Source: Chlamydomonas sphaeroides
Taxonomy: Eukaryota > Chlorophyta > Chlorophyceae > Chlamydomonadales > Chlamydomonadaceae
Direction: 5' to 3'
Assembly (NCBI GenBank): GCA_001662425.1
Contig: BDDC01000070.1
Coordinates: 80,193 to 120,984 of the forward strand
DNA length: 40,792 bases
Positions 1-10,736 of this stretch are shown here, in pieces. Below the pieces are notes generated by a model. The model was not told the DNA's origin, searched no databases, and saw only the letters and a list, made by a program, of their open reading frames with translations. Both the position numbers and the translations under genes were made by a program. Within the stretch, counting starts at the first letter, position 1. Every line of letters begins with the position of its first letter.

Positions 1-155
1 TTAGGACTGGGCGGGCACTTGGGGGGCCTAGTTGGAATAGTGAGGGGCGGGCACGCACCGCGCGGGCCTTTCCGCAGGCCAGACGGCGTTTCCTTTCCGC
101 CCTTCTGACCACTGTTTGCTCTGCTCCATTGGCACATTGTCGCGCCCTTCCCCAG

Positions 156-3100
156 GTGTGCTCCAAGATGGCCCAGCAGGCGGGCGTGCGGCTGGAGGAG
201 GCGGTGGGGCTGGTCAAGGAGCTGGCGGCGGCCACGTCGCCCGACAGCCCGGACGCGCTGGCGCCCAACGACGCCAAGCGCGTGCGGAAGTACCTCACGG
301 CCAAGGTGCGGCCGCGGGGCGTGTCGATGTCAGGCGCGGATGCTCCATCACGGGCGGGCGGGGGCAGCAAGCGCAGGTTGCGGCCTGTGCTGCGGACTCG
401 CGAATCGTGTGGGCGCCCATGCCGCCGTGCCGCCCTCATCAGCCCCTTGCGTCGTGCGCCTGTCTCGCTGCTGAGCGGCTTCCATGCCCCCGCTCCGTCA
501 CTCCATGCGCCCTCAGGTCAAGGCCCTGGAGGAGCTGCGCTCGGCGCATGAGGCCATGTCGGCCTTCTACGGCCTGGCGCGGCACCAGATGGAGGGCCTG
601 GAGGCGTCGTTGGCCAACAAGAAGGAGGCGGTGAGGCGGGCAGCGGCTGGAGGGCCGCGGGGCCCGGCAGCAGTGGGCAAAACAGCACGCACCTGACGCA
701 CTAATGTGCACCCGTGTCGTGGACTCGCATGCGTGCACCCGCTGCCTCCGCTGAAGTGGGTCACCGCTCCCGTGCCGCCACCAGGTCTCGGTGCGCGTCA
801 TGGGCGGAGCGGACGCGCAGGTCAAGCTGCTGTCGGCGCAGAGCCGGCTGACCACTAGCAAGGACGCCGTGCGCCGTGCCATCAACACCCGCCGCGACAC
901 GCAGCTGTCGCGCGCCGATGACATGCTCAGCCGCAGGCTCAGCGGCCTCATGGCGGCAGCACGCCGGGCGGAGCAGTCGGTGAGCGTGCGGCCGCAGCCG
1001 GGGCTTGGGGGTGGCGTGCCCCGCCGCGGGCTTACTCTGGGTGTGCCCTTGCCCCCGGTGCGCCCGTGGCACGGAATGCAGAACGCGATAACCCGCCCAA
1101 CCCTCTCCCCGTGCCTCCAGGTTGCGTCCGCTGTGGAGCAGCTAGTGCTGGACATCCGCAAGAACGTGGCCAAGAAGATGCGCGACATCGAGGCCAAGAA
1201 GACCGAGGGCCTCAACAAGCTGCAGGCGCTAGAAGTGAGGCCGGCGTAGGGGAACAGGGGAAAAGGGGCAGGATGCACCGACATGGCTCTTATGCGCTCC
1301 GCTTGTGTTGCTGGCTCGCTTGCCGAGCCCTGCCCGTGTTCCCTGTTTTGTTAGCCTTCAACGCCCTATTCTTCTCCTCCTCCCCTTTCGCCCCCGCAGC
1401 GCAAGGTGGACAACGCGTGGGCCCGCAAGCAGCGCATGCTCACGGGCCGGCCGCCGGCGCTGCGGCAGGCGCTGAACGAGCAGATGCAGATGGCCAAGGA
1501 CCAGCTGGCGGCGCAGCGGGACCAGCTGCTGGTGAGCGGGCGGGGCAACGGGAGCAGACTGCGGACTGTGCGGGGGGCAGGACGACGGCAGGGGGGAGTT
1601 GGGGATGGCTACCTTGCTGCTGTGAGGTTTGGAGGCCTAGACGCAGCGGGGTTTGGCGTTGGGCATGAGCCCTGCAGGCCCATGCCTGCATACCCCTTGC
1701 CTGACGCCCCCTCGCCCCGACATTCGCGACCCCCCAGAACAACGTGGAGGCCGCGGTGCTTCACGTGGAGACGCAGTCGCGGCGCGTGACGCAGAAGGCC
1801 AACATCGACCCCATCCGCATCGCCATCAAGTCCGCGCAGGAGGAGGCGGCCAGGAAGGCGCGCGAGGCGGCGGCGCTGTGAGTGCGGCTTGCTGGCGCAC
1901 GCGCGACGGCAGGCGACGTACAGCCTGGCACGCGGCATCCCTGCCATGCCGGGCGTGTGTGCCTCAGCCCTAGCTGGACCCAAGGCACACCATGCCACCC
2001 GCGCCCTCCACTTTTCCCAACCTCCCTGCGCTCCCTCTGCGCCCTCTCTCGCCCTCGCAGCGCCAAGTCGGTCATCCCCGAGCGCGCCGAGGAGCTGCTC
2101 CGCAACGACAAGCACGACGACCTGCTGCGCATCGTGGGCCAGATGGCGGCGGAGGTGAGCAAAGAGCGAGCGCATCGGGAGCTACGGCACAGCATGCCAG
2201 CCTTGCGGCGCCTGGCGGCTGGTACTCATCCCTGCCCGGTCCCCCCCCCCCGGACCGCCCCTTTGCCCCCAGGTGACCCGCGGCGCCAGCACTGCGGCCG
2301 CCAACAGCTCCCGAGTGCTGGCGGCGCTGCAGCAGGCCGCTGCGGTGGCGGAGGAGGGGCTGTGGCGCAAGGCGGGCACCGCCAAGACGCGCATGCAGGT
2401 GCGCGCAAGGCAGCGGGCGGCCCTGCGCAGGGCAGCGGGGTGGCCCAGCCGATACCCCTGGTGCCCTTCCCATACCCCGGTACCCTGCCCATGCCCCTCA
2501 CTCCTGCCCGCCTGATTACGCCTGCCTCCCGCCTGCTGCCTCCCCGCCCGCTTCCTTCTGCCCAGGAGCACCTGACGTCCGTGGTGCTGGGGCACTCGAG
2601 CGCCGTGGCCCCGCTGCTGGCGTCCGAGGGGCCGCTGCACGACGACGGACTGCCCTCGCTGCCGGACGCGCCCCCCGACGTGGAGGCGCTGCTTGCGGTG
2701 AGTGGGCGGCGAGGTAGGGCGGCGGCGTGCTGGGTCGCCTTTTGGCTCAGCGGCATCCCCTGCTCGCTCATCGCGCTGTCGTTGGATCGCGCGTTCCCAT
2801 CCCCAACCCGGCGTGGATAGGCCCAGGCCCGCGCACCAGCCGCAGCGCAGCGCCGTGTCCTCACTCCGCTTGCTCGTTCCCCTGCCCCCGCCTGCTCCCC
2901 CGCCGCTCAGGGCACCGACGCGGCCCGGGCGCTGGATGACATCGACATTGCCGCGGGCGCGGGCACCGCTAGCGGGGAGGCGCCCTCGCGCGGCTTCAGC
3001 GGCGACCTGCCCGACCCGGTGCCGGGGCTGGCGCAGCTGGCGGCGGTGGAGGGCATGCTGGAGGAGATGATCGCCAACATGAACGAGCAGGTGAGGGCTG

Positions 3101-3755
3101 GGGTGCGAGAGCGGGCGGCGGAGGAGGGGCGCAGGACGGTAGGCTTGGAGCTGGTGCTGATGGGGGGCATGAGTAGCGAGCGAGGGGCCCCGGCCGCAGA
3201 GGTTGCGTTGTGGTAGCACGTGCCTGACGTGCCATCCATCCCCGCCGCCGCTGCCCTGCCCTCCGCCAGGTGCTGCACGCCTTCCCCGACGACAGTCTGT
3301 GCGACACGCTGTCGTCCTTCGACGTGGCGCCGCTGCAGAACCCCGACGCCGACATCGACACTACGCACATGGGGCTCGACTTCATCAAGTCCGAGCTGGC
3401 GGCCATGGACTTTGAGGCGCCCTACGAGCTGGAGCCCAACCTAGGCTGCATCGACGCATCGCTCATAGAGGACGACCTCGGCGCCGGCATGGCGTCGGCC
3501 GACCGCGCCGGCGGCGGCGGCGTGAACAACTTTTACGGCGCCGCCGCGGACGAGGACTACTACGGCGGCGATGCGCACGGCGGGCAGGCCCGGCAGCCGT
3601 ACGGGCCGGGCCGCGGCGGGCGTGGCGGGCACCGCGGGGGCTACCACGACCACCACTATGACAGCGAGGAGCACGAGACGGGCCAGACGGGCAAGTACAA
3701 CGCCGCGGACTACGGGGACCGGCACGAGGACGACTTTGCAATGAGCTACTCGTAG
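156..3755 (+). CDS. Unrecognised helical/coiled-coil protein, 3' part of gene (11 exons)
   Basis: I do not recognise this protein. Eleven exons join in phase: 156-305, 517-630, 785-979, 1121-1234, 1400-1531, 1738-1877, 2061-2154, 2273-2398, 2566-2697, 2911-3090 and 3270-3755 (TAG), giving about 620 residues. Introns are GT-AG. The first exon opens at an acceptor, so the 5' end lies before the window. Exons 1-8 are rich in Lys, Arg, Glu, Gln, Ala and Leu with few Gly or Pro, as in long helices or coiled coils. Exons 9-11 are acidic and less repetitive, including the run EDDLGAGMASADRAGGGG. The last ~80 residues are Gly/Arg/His/Asp/Tyr-rich with RGG-like steps and end in MSYS. The helical body plus disordered tail suggests a structural or scaffold protein, but that is inference. 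The exon chain is well supported; the function is unknown. Confidence 0.8.
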
Positions 3756-5038
3756 GCGGGCAGCAAAGGGGGACTGCGGGTGGGGAGGGGAGTAAGAGGA
3801 GGAGAGGGGGAGGGAAGCCTTGCGACGGGCTGTGCGCAGGTCCATACGGGATGCATGGGGCTCGTGGCTATGTTTGGATGGCGCTCCGTCTCGCGGCCGG
3901 GTGTGTGGCGCCCACAGCACGCCCGGCGGGCACCCGCTGCAAGCCCGGGTGCCGTCGTGAACTTTTGCGCGCGGGTAGTAGTGGCGGGCAGCCACTGGGC
4001 AGCGGGCCCCGCCACTCCGCCATCGGCGCGGGCTCCGTGATGTACATAAGCTGGTAGAGGCCACGCTGCCACCGCCGCGCGGCTGTTGTGTTGCGGGCGC
4101 TGCGGTGACAGCGGCGGTGGCGGCATGGTGGTATGTGGGCTTGTGACGACCGACTTGGCAGGACACGCGCGGCACGCCGCTACGTCTTCCTACCTGACGC
4201 GCCACGCGCCCGTGCGGTGGGCTGCGCGGCTTGCTGGGTGCTGGGTTCGCATGTGAAGCAATGGGAGGGCTTTCAAACAAGGACCCGCTGCGAGGCAAGG
4301 GGAGGGCTGGCTGGCAGGAGGAGGGGCATGGTGAGGGGGGGAGGGCGGCGGGGCAGGAGCACGGATCGCAAATTCGATTATTCAAGCACGCGCGGTTGCG
4401 GTGTGGCCGCTGGGGAAGGCGGTATGGGTAGCGGTCTAGGTGGCCGGCGTTGTGCAGCGGTGCGCAATATATGGCGGCGTCCGCAAGGCGCTGGCTTGGC
4501 CTTCGGGTCCTGAATGCGTGCGATCGCTTAGTCTCAGGGCCCTCGCAAGGAATTGCCATGTCCACGGCCCGCCCCGTAGATAACAGTGCATAGGCCACTT
4601 GACCGCGGCCAGGGCCAGGGCCCTTCTGGCCTGGGCCGGCAGTAAGGGGAGGGCCGCAGGGGGCTCTGCGGCGGCTACCACGGATCGACAGCGAAAGGAC
4701 CACGAGGCGGCCGCTGACCGGCACGAGAGCAGATTTGCCATATGCTATCTGCACCATGCCGTTGCTTGCGCCGCAAGTGGCACGGCGCAATGGCCTTTTT
4801 GTCTGACAAAAGCCTTGCGGTCGGCAGCCCTAGACGAAGGACCGTGGGGGGGCTACGCCAGGACGCGTACCTCCTGGGCTACGTCCTTCTCACATTCCGG
4901 GGCGTCCTTGTTCAAGTTGTTGGTGCTGCAATGACCGAATCAGAGAAAGAATGCTCGAGCTTGCATTGCATCCCCTAACGCCAAAGGGGCGTAGCTGGCC
5001 GCCGACTCTCTGCCGTGCCTCCTGTTCGCATCTGCCTG

Positions 5039-5043
5039 TGTAA
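5039..5043 (+). terminator. TGTAA poly(A) signal candidate for gene 1
   Basis: TGTAA is the usual polyadenylation signal in volvocine algae. This is the first plus-strand copy after the stop at 3755, which implies a long 3' UTR of about 1.3 kb, so a variant signal closer to the stop is possible. Confidence 0.35.
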
Positions 5044-5725
5044 CGGCCCCCCTGCCTCGGGCCCCTTGCCAGCCCACATGCCCGCACGCGGCCCCCAAAG
5101 CAGACCTTGCTGCCACTGAACAGCATAACAACGTGTGCAACTCCTGGAGCATCACGATGGCTTCGGCATCGGTGCCCGAAGCGCGAGCCTCTAGCGCCAT
5201 TATGATATGAATATTGAAAGTAAAGATGCGAGGCTGTTGAATGACAGGAGGCCGGCTGTTCGCCCTTTTTTCCCAAGAACCGGTATGTGTGACCGGCGAC
5301 GAGTTTCGCATGACACCGTAGCGGTAACACACCTGCACATATCAGCGAACGACCGCTTGCATGCTTCCAACGCTGTGGTCGGCGCCGGTCCAGTCACCAT
5401 TGTACGGTCTGGCCGAGGCATGGGCACTTTGGCAGGCCTGCCTCGCAGGGCCACGCAGGCCACACGCAGCAGCAAGCCGGTACAAGCAGTCTTAAGACAT
5501 GGGGTGCCTGCACGAAAGTCCTAGGGGGGCACAGCGGGGCTTACCAGAAAAGCAGAGAATGACAGCGAGACAACGAGGGACGGCTAGGGACGACACGTGC
5601 CCGAGCCGGCAGCTGACCGGCACGAGGCGGAGGGTGAACAAGGGTCGGCGATACGTATCGTGCTTCTTCCGCGGGGGGTGGGGTGGGGGGGGTTGTCGCG
5701 ATTCGCGGCGCGCTACGCGTTCTGT

Positions 5726-5810
5726 CCACCCCCCGATTCACGCCGCTGCTCCCCCTGATTCGCGCCGCCGCGCCCCCCGATTCGCGCCGCCACGCCCCCC
5801 GGTTCACGGC
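5726..5810. repeat. Short C-rich tandem repeat, ~22-bp unit
   Basis: About four imperfect units of roughly 22 bp, each a run of C followed by GATTCGCGCCGCC or a close variant. The two central units (5751-5772, 5773-5794) are almost identical and the outer ones are more diverged. It lies in non-coding sequence. Confidence 0.7.
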
Positions 5811-6380
5811 AACCTACATCGTGATCCTGGTCCTTTAGCAGCCACCATACAAGCACGCTGCAGGGTCACCGAGCACGCCCCACCTAATCTTGCTCCCCCT
5901 GTGTATGTGCGACGCGCACGCCATCAGACGGTTATGGACTTGCGGTGGCGTCAGCGTGAGTGCCAGAAACGCGAGCACGAAGCGCCGCTGTATCCGCTGA
6001 GAAGAACAACTTCGCAGCTGCTGGAGCATATGGGGAGGCTGTCTGCTTGCATTGTCATCCCTGAAACCGGACAGCGCGAATAGCGAGGTAACAATGTCAT
6101 ATGCACACTGCAAATAGGCGGTCTGCAAATGGGTCTCTGTGCGCCCTGTGCACGCCCCATGGGTGCATGGGTCCACCAGACTGTGCTCCGGTGGCTGGGT
6201 CCACTGGAACGACGTCCAGCGGAACGAAGTACTTTAAAAGCATGCATTTCAGCACACACTCCTTTAGTCACTACAATTGGCGCTGCTACACAGCTATATG
6301 CACCCTTTGCGATGCTTTGAACCCTTGCTCTAGCATTACACTTCGGCTATCACTGCTCATCAGCTCTGCATGAGCAAATT

Positions 6381-6998
6381 TCCAGCGTGAAGGAACACAC
6401 ATCCGAAGCCCAAGCTGCCCTTGCACCTTCCTTGAGCAGCTCCGGGCAGCACAAGATAACCCAGCAGCACAGCCTTACATAGATATCATTGGCCAGACTG
6501 TCAGCAACTGCAACTGCTTCATTGCGGGGGTAGCCCAGCAGCCTCACATTCTACAGCACGAGCTGCGCCGGCGCAGTCCCTCGCTGGAGTTGGCCCTGCG
6601 TGCGTCCTGGCCATGTTGGCCAGTCCAGGCGCCTCTGGCGGTGAGGCCCAATACTCCGTCCGGCCCGCCCAGCCAGTCCCAAGCTTGCCGTCATGCGTGT
6701 TTCACTCAAATCCGCCTCCCCACAGGCCTGCTGCCCCAGCCACAGGGCAGCATCGGCGCCAGCGCCAGTCAACAGACCACAGCACCAGCGCCAGTCAACA
6801 AACCACAAAGGAGCGGAAGTGGCAGCAGGGCCTCCCCTCGGCATGAAGCCGCACCAGGACCTTCCGACAACTCAGCCTGGGTGAGATGCTGCTCACAATG
6901 GGTGCAGTGGAGCATGCTTCATATAGAGGTGGTCGACGCGTGCGTCGCCTGCATGCATCACGCACCCACCAAATGCATCCTGCCTGCCCACACCACAG
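6381..6998 (+). other. Open frame upstream of the LRR gene, status unclear
   Basis: One plus-strand frame stays open from about 6400 to 7060 and reads like protein at first (LEQLRAAQDNPAAQPYIDII), then becomes Gln/Pro/Ser/Thr-rich. A candidate donor with GTGAGA lies near 6880, before the acceptor at 6997-6998. This could hold upstream exons of the LRR gene or the remains of another element. I found no clear LRR in it, so it is not called as coding. Confidence 0.25.
6756..6807. repeat. 26-bp direct tandem duplication
   Basis: Two adjacent 26-bp copies, 6756-6781 and 6782-6807, differ at two positions. They share the core CCAGCGCCAGTCAACA. The copies lie in the open frame upstream of the LRR gene. 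Confidence 0.75.
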
Positions 6999-9923
6999 GC
7001 CGAGTGCCTCCGCGCACTACTGTCTGCGCTTGCAGCGCAGCGCACCAACACACAGCTTAAAGTGAGTGCGTACCCCGAGCACTTGCTCGGCCTAGGTTTG
7101 CCTTGCCTGCATACCTAGCGCAGCGTTGAGCACCCACCGCTTAGTTAGGTTTCAGGCCCGCAGACACCTCCCCGAGCGATCACACCGGCCGCTGCAACAA
7201 TGATGCGTGCTTGCTGCTGTATGCTCCCGTCAGGAGATGTGGCTCGGACCGCCCTTCGACAGCTGGTCCCCACTTCGGAGGCTCGCCATCGTGTGGCTGC
7301 CACAGCTTCAGCTCCTGGTATGTACACATGCGATACCGGGTGCAACGACGCTGAAACTGTTGCAACCTGCGATGCTGGCGGCCCGGCCAAGCCATGGCTG
7401 CCATTCCCCTGTACCGGTACTCGGCCAGCTGCGAGGCAGCCCCAACAACTCCGCCCATGCCTGGCACTGCCCTGCCTGCGTCCGCAGGACGGCGTCCCCA
7501 TCGCAGATGCCGAACGGCCGGTGCACAGCTCGCGCGATATCTCGCGCGTTATGTTTGAGCTGGAGGCCCAGGTGTGGGACATGGCGTGGCATTCCGAGCG
7601 ACGGCTGCTGCGGTTCGCTGGCTCGCTGCGAACGCGCACTCAGCAGGCTGGCGCGCCGCCGCCGCCACCCGCAGCTGCGGAGGGCAGCGGCGAGACCACA
7701 GGGTTGGAGGAGGACGGTGGCTCGCAGGTGAGCGGGGCAGGGGTGTCGTCGGCAGGCCGTGGCTTGAAGCACGCACCAGTGTAGTGCCACTGCGGGTGCT
7801 CGGGGCAGGGCCAGATGCAGGGTGGACAGCACCGCGCCGCACCGCGGCTGCCGCCACACGTCAGCGCTTGAGCGTTTCCCTGTGCGTGCGGCGACGACAC
7901 TCTTGCCGCACCTTCGTCGTCATGCCTGGCTGCAGGGCCCTTCAGGTGGCGGAGCTGCCGACAGCAGCGTAGCCATGGCGGCAACATGCGGCACATTCCA
8001 GCCCGAGGCCTGCCTGGCTGCGGCGCCTGAGTGCACGGGCCCGGGCGCGCAGCCGACAGGACGCTATGCAGCGAGCGCTGCTGATGACTCGTGTGCGCGA
8101 TGCGGGCAGCGGGTGAGCCAGGTGCACCCGGCAGCTTCGTGGCACGTGCGTTCCTGGGCTGCCTACCTGGATCTCGATGCCCCGTGCCGCTGCCCGCCCT
8201 GCTCGCGCCGCATGTGCCGCCCGCAGCCCTGCGCCTGCACGTTTGCCTTCTGCAGCGGCTGCTACTGCATGCTGCCGGGCCTGAGGGATGCTTGGACCGA
8301 TGGCAGCAGCCACGTCTGCCAAGGGACGCTAGGTGCGCAAGCAGCGGGGCCTTCGTGACGAAAGCCAGTCGTCGTGGGCACGTTGGCTGCTGCTTGGCAC
8401 CCCGCTGCGCATTGGCATTCAGAATGCCCCGCCCCTCAGCTAATGCAAGTCCCCTGCGTCCGGTTCCTGCCATGCAGACCCCGCAGGCGCTGCCGGCCGT
8501 TGCTGCCGGTCTGCACCCTCATCCGCCTCCCGCAAGCGGCCTCAACCGACCAACCGCCTGCCCGGCTCTGCGGCCGAGTGGCTGGAGCAGCTGGATGAGG
8601 ATCGGCCGGCGGACGACCCGCTGTGCCAGTACATTGAGGCCTTTGAGCGCACCGGCCTAGACAGTGAGTCGGGCAGGGGCGGATGACGCAGCCACCTAAG
8701 CCGCCTGGGGCCGGGTCGCCTTACTGCTACTGGCGGCGGGACGGCCTGCTGCACCGCGGGTCTGACGTGCCCCGCCTGCTCTGCCTCCATCTCCGCCTGC
8801 CCGCCCTGCCCCAGCGCTGCCGCTGCTGCTAGAGCTGAGCCCCCACGACCTGGACCTGGTGGATGAGACCATGGCGTCTACCGGCAATAAGAACAGCGCG
8901 GGCGAGTCGAGGGTGGCGCCGGCCCACCGGGAGGCGCTGCTTACGGCAGCAGACGAGCTGCGACGGCGCGCCGAGCAGGTGGGGTGGGGGCGGCCGTGGG
9001 CTGCGCAGGTGGCGTGCAGTGTGACCTGCTGCCGCCATGGTCAATGCATTCCCACACCCTGTCGCCGCGGCATGGCAATCAACGCAAGACCACGCCCACT
9101 TCGCGCATACCACCACAGGTGGGCCCCGCGGCGGTGCGCAGGCGGGCTTGGCAGGTGGTCTACAGCAGCTACAGTCCGGATCCGATGAGCGAGCTACCTG
9201 GGCCGGCCCAGGCGGCGACGGGCGAAGGACAGTGGTAAGCGGGGCAGAGGTGCTGGAGCGCGCGGGCGGGCAGGGGCCTGGCGCCATCTGGTGACCCGCT
9301 CGGCGTCCGCTGACGAGCTCCGTCGGCCGTATGTGCACACATGACTTTCCCTTGCCTCCCCGTCCCCAGCCCTGTCGGCACATCGCTCCTGGGTCACCCG
9401 CCGCCGGCCGCGACATGGCCGGCCGAGGAGCCCACGGGTGTGCCCAAGGCGGCTGGTGCTGCTGGCTGGCCTCCCAAGCCGGCGCCGGTGGCCGCCCTCC
9501 TCGCAACTCTGCCCATCGACAGCGCAACGTTGAGCGGAGAGCACTGGTGAGCTGGCTTGCGTTGCGCAGCAGCCGGTGCACCCTCAGGGAACCGGTTGCG
9601 CGGGCGCAGTGGATCCTGCTGGGCGCCGGGCGAAGGGCTGCTGAAGTTCTTCCGCAGTATCAGAGGAGGCGAAGGGGTCTCTGCTGTGTAGTCTGGTGCT
9701 GCCTCTGACCTTACCACGTCAATTAATATGATGCCTCGACAGCTGACCACGCCGTCCTTGCCTCCTGCAACCGCTCCTCTGCTTCCCTGCCCCCAGCGCT
9801 GCTCCTGCTGTTGGAGACGAGCAGGCGCGGTTTGGTCCTGCTGCTGGCTATGCCACCATGCCCCACGCCGGCAACACGCACCTAGCGGTGCAGTTTTCCA
9901 GACTTGGGCCCGCCCGGCGATGA
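6999..9923 (+). CDS. Leucine-rich repeat protein, C-terminal part (10 exons)
   Basis: Exons join in phase: 6999-7061, 7234-7317, 7488-7727, 7936-8112, 8227-8332, 8478-8663, 8815-8978, 9119-9234, 9370-9546 and 9797-9923 (TGA), about 479 residues. The joined start of exon 2 reads LKEMWLGPPFDSWSP, then LPQLQLLDGVPIADAER. This is the classic last LRR plus the cap motif (L..LP.L..LDG..I...ER) found at the end of LRR domains in many ciliary and assembly proteins. Exon 5 is Cys-rich (PCACTFAFCSGCYC). Later exons form a helical segment (LPGSAAEWLEQLDEDRPADD) and a Pro/Ala-rich end. Earlier LRRs are expected upstream but were not found, so the start is unknown and the gene may be 5'-truncated. Exons 6-8 recur inverted at 40.06-40.65 kb. 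The exon chain is good; the precise role is unknown. Confidence 0.7.
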
Positions 9924-10602
9924 CACCATCCATCAAGTACGCCGGCGGCCCTCCTGAGTAGCGCCGGCGCGCCGAGGGGCGCTGATGAGCAGCGCAGGAT
10001 GGCTCGCTGCACACACTGCATCGCGAAACGAGCAGGTGGGGGGCCCGGGGCTGCGCAGTTGCTCGCTGGGGATGGTCGCGTCGGACCGCCTGGGTAGGTA
10101 GTTAGGGACGGCACCGCCCCCCATGCATGCATCCGCAGGAAAGTAAACTCCAGATGCACCCTCGATTGACGCCACCACAGGAGGCGCAGCGGTGGTGCGC
10201 AGGTGGCGTGGGCCGGAGCCTCCGGCATGATTGTGGGGCTGCTGCGGATTGATGACGCCCCTACCCTGCGCCCGACGAGGCATCGACGCCTGCAGGAGCG
10301 CAAGACACTGCTGGGTGGTGAGCAGCCAGGCGTGCACGCACAGCACATCAATGGCCTCCATGAAACGATTGCGCGGTTGAGCACACTCGCATTGTGGTAG
10401 GCGCGAGTGTACCATGGGGGCGGCAGTGGACCTGGCCTCGACAACGTGACGAGACGGATGGAATCAAGAGCATGGAATGAGCGCACGTCGGGTGCATGGT
10501 GGGTGCACGCACGTACGTGTGCTTGCGCGGCGCACTGCTGCAGCGGGAGCGGCACCGCAACGCACAGATAGATAGGTGGACAGCTAGGCCAGGCATGATA
10601 GC

Positions 10603-10607
10603 TGTAA
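10603..10607 (+). terminator. TGTAA poly(A) signal for the LRR gene
   Basis: TGTAA stands about 680 bp after the stop at 9923, a normal 3' UTR length for volvocine algae, and it is the first copy on the plus strand after that stop. Confidence 0.6.
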
Positions 10608-10630
10608 GCGTGTGCACGCGTTGCACTCGG

Positions 10631-10736
10631 GCTGTAGCTAGCTAGGTTGCGTATCTTCGAGCTGTAGTTAGATAGCTAGGTTGCGTACTGTGTCGGCTGT
10701 GGACGGGTTGCGCTGGGCAACGGCAGGTTCGATTCC
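10631..10736 (+). repeat. TAGCTAG-type direct repeat next to a perfect pol III B-box sequence
   Basis: Two imperfect copies of a 23-27 bp unit lie at 10631-10653 and 10661-10687, both ending TAGCTAGGTTGCGTA. About 40 bp later, 10726-10736 is GGTTCGATTCC, an exact match to the tRNA T-arm/B-box consensus. No cloverleaf can be drawn upstream, so it is not a tRNA. It could be a decayed tRNA-derived SINE or chance. Confidence 0.35.

Larger units (their letters stand above)
3756..6380. other. Intergenic stretch after gene 1, with its likely 3' UTR
   Basis: No chain of exons with consistent phase was found on either strand. The first part is presumably the 3' UTR of the gene ending at 3755, since the first TGTAA on the plus strand is at 5039. 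Base composition drops from very GC-rich (3.8-4.7 kb) to more mixed after about 5.1 kb. Long minus-strand open frames here (for example 3441-4790) run through the coding exon of gene 1 and have no protein-like composition. Confidence 0.5.

Noticed and set aside
2182..3219. 345-codon minus-strand open frame
   Set aside because: Crosses exons and introns of gene 1 on the opposite strand with no protein-like composition.
3441..4790. 449-codon minus-strand open frame
   Set aside because: It is the antisense of the last exon of gene 1 plus intergenic DNA. Pro/Arg/Ser-rich composition is typical of GC-rich shadow frames, and it shows no domain.
8165..8332. Alternative frame reading ALRLHVCLLQRLLLHAAGPE in the LRR gene
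   Set aside because: Looks helical, but no acceptor gives the needed phase. The Cys-rich frame joins in phase at both ends.
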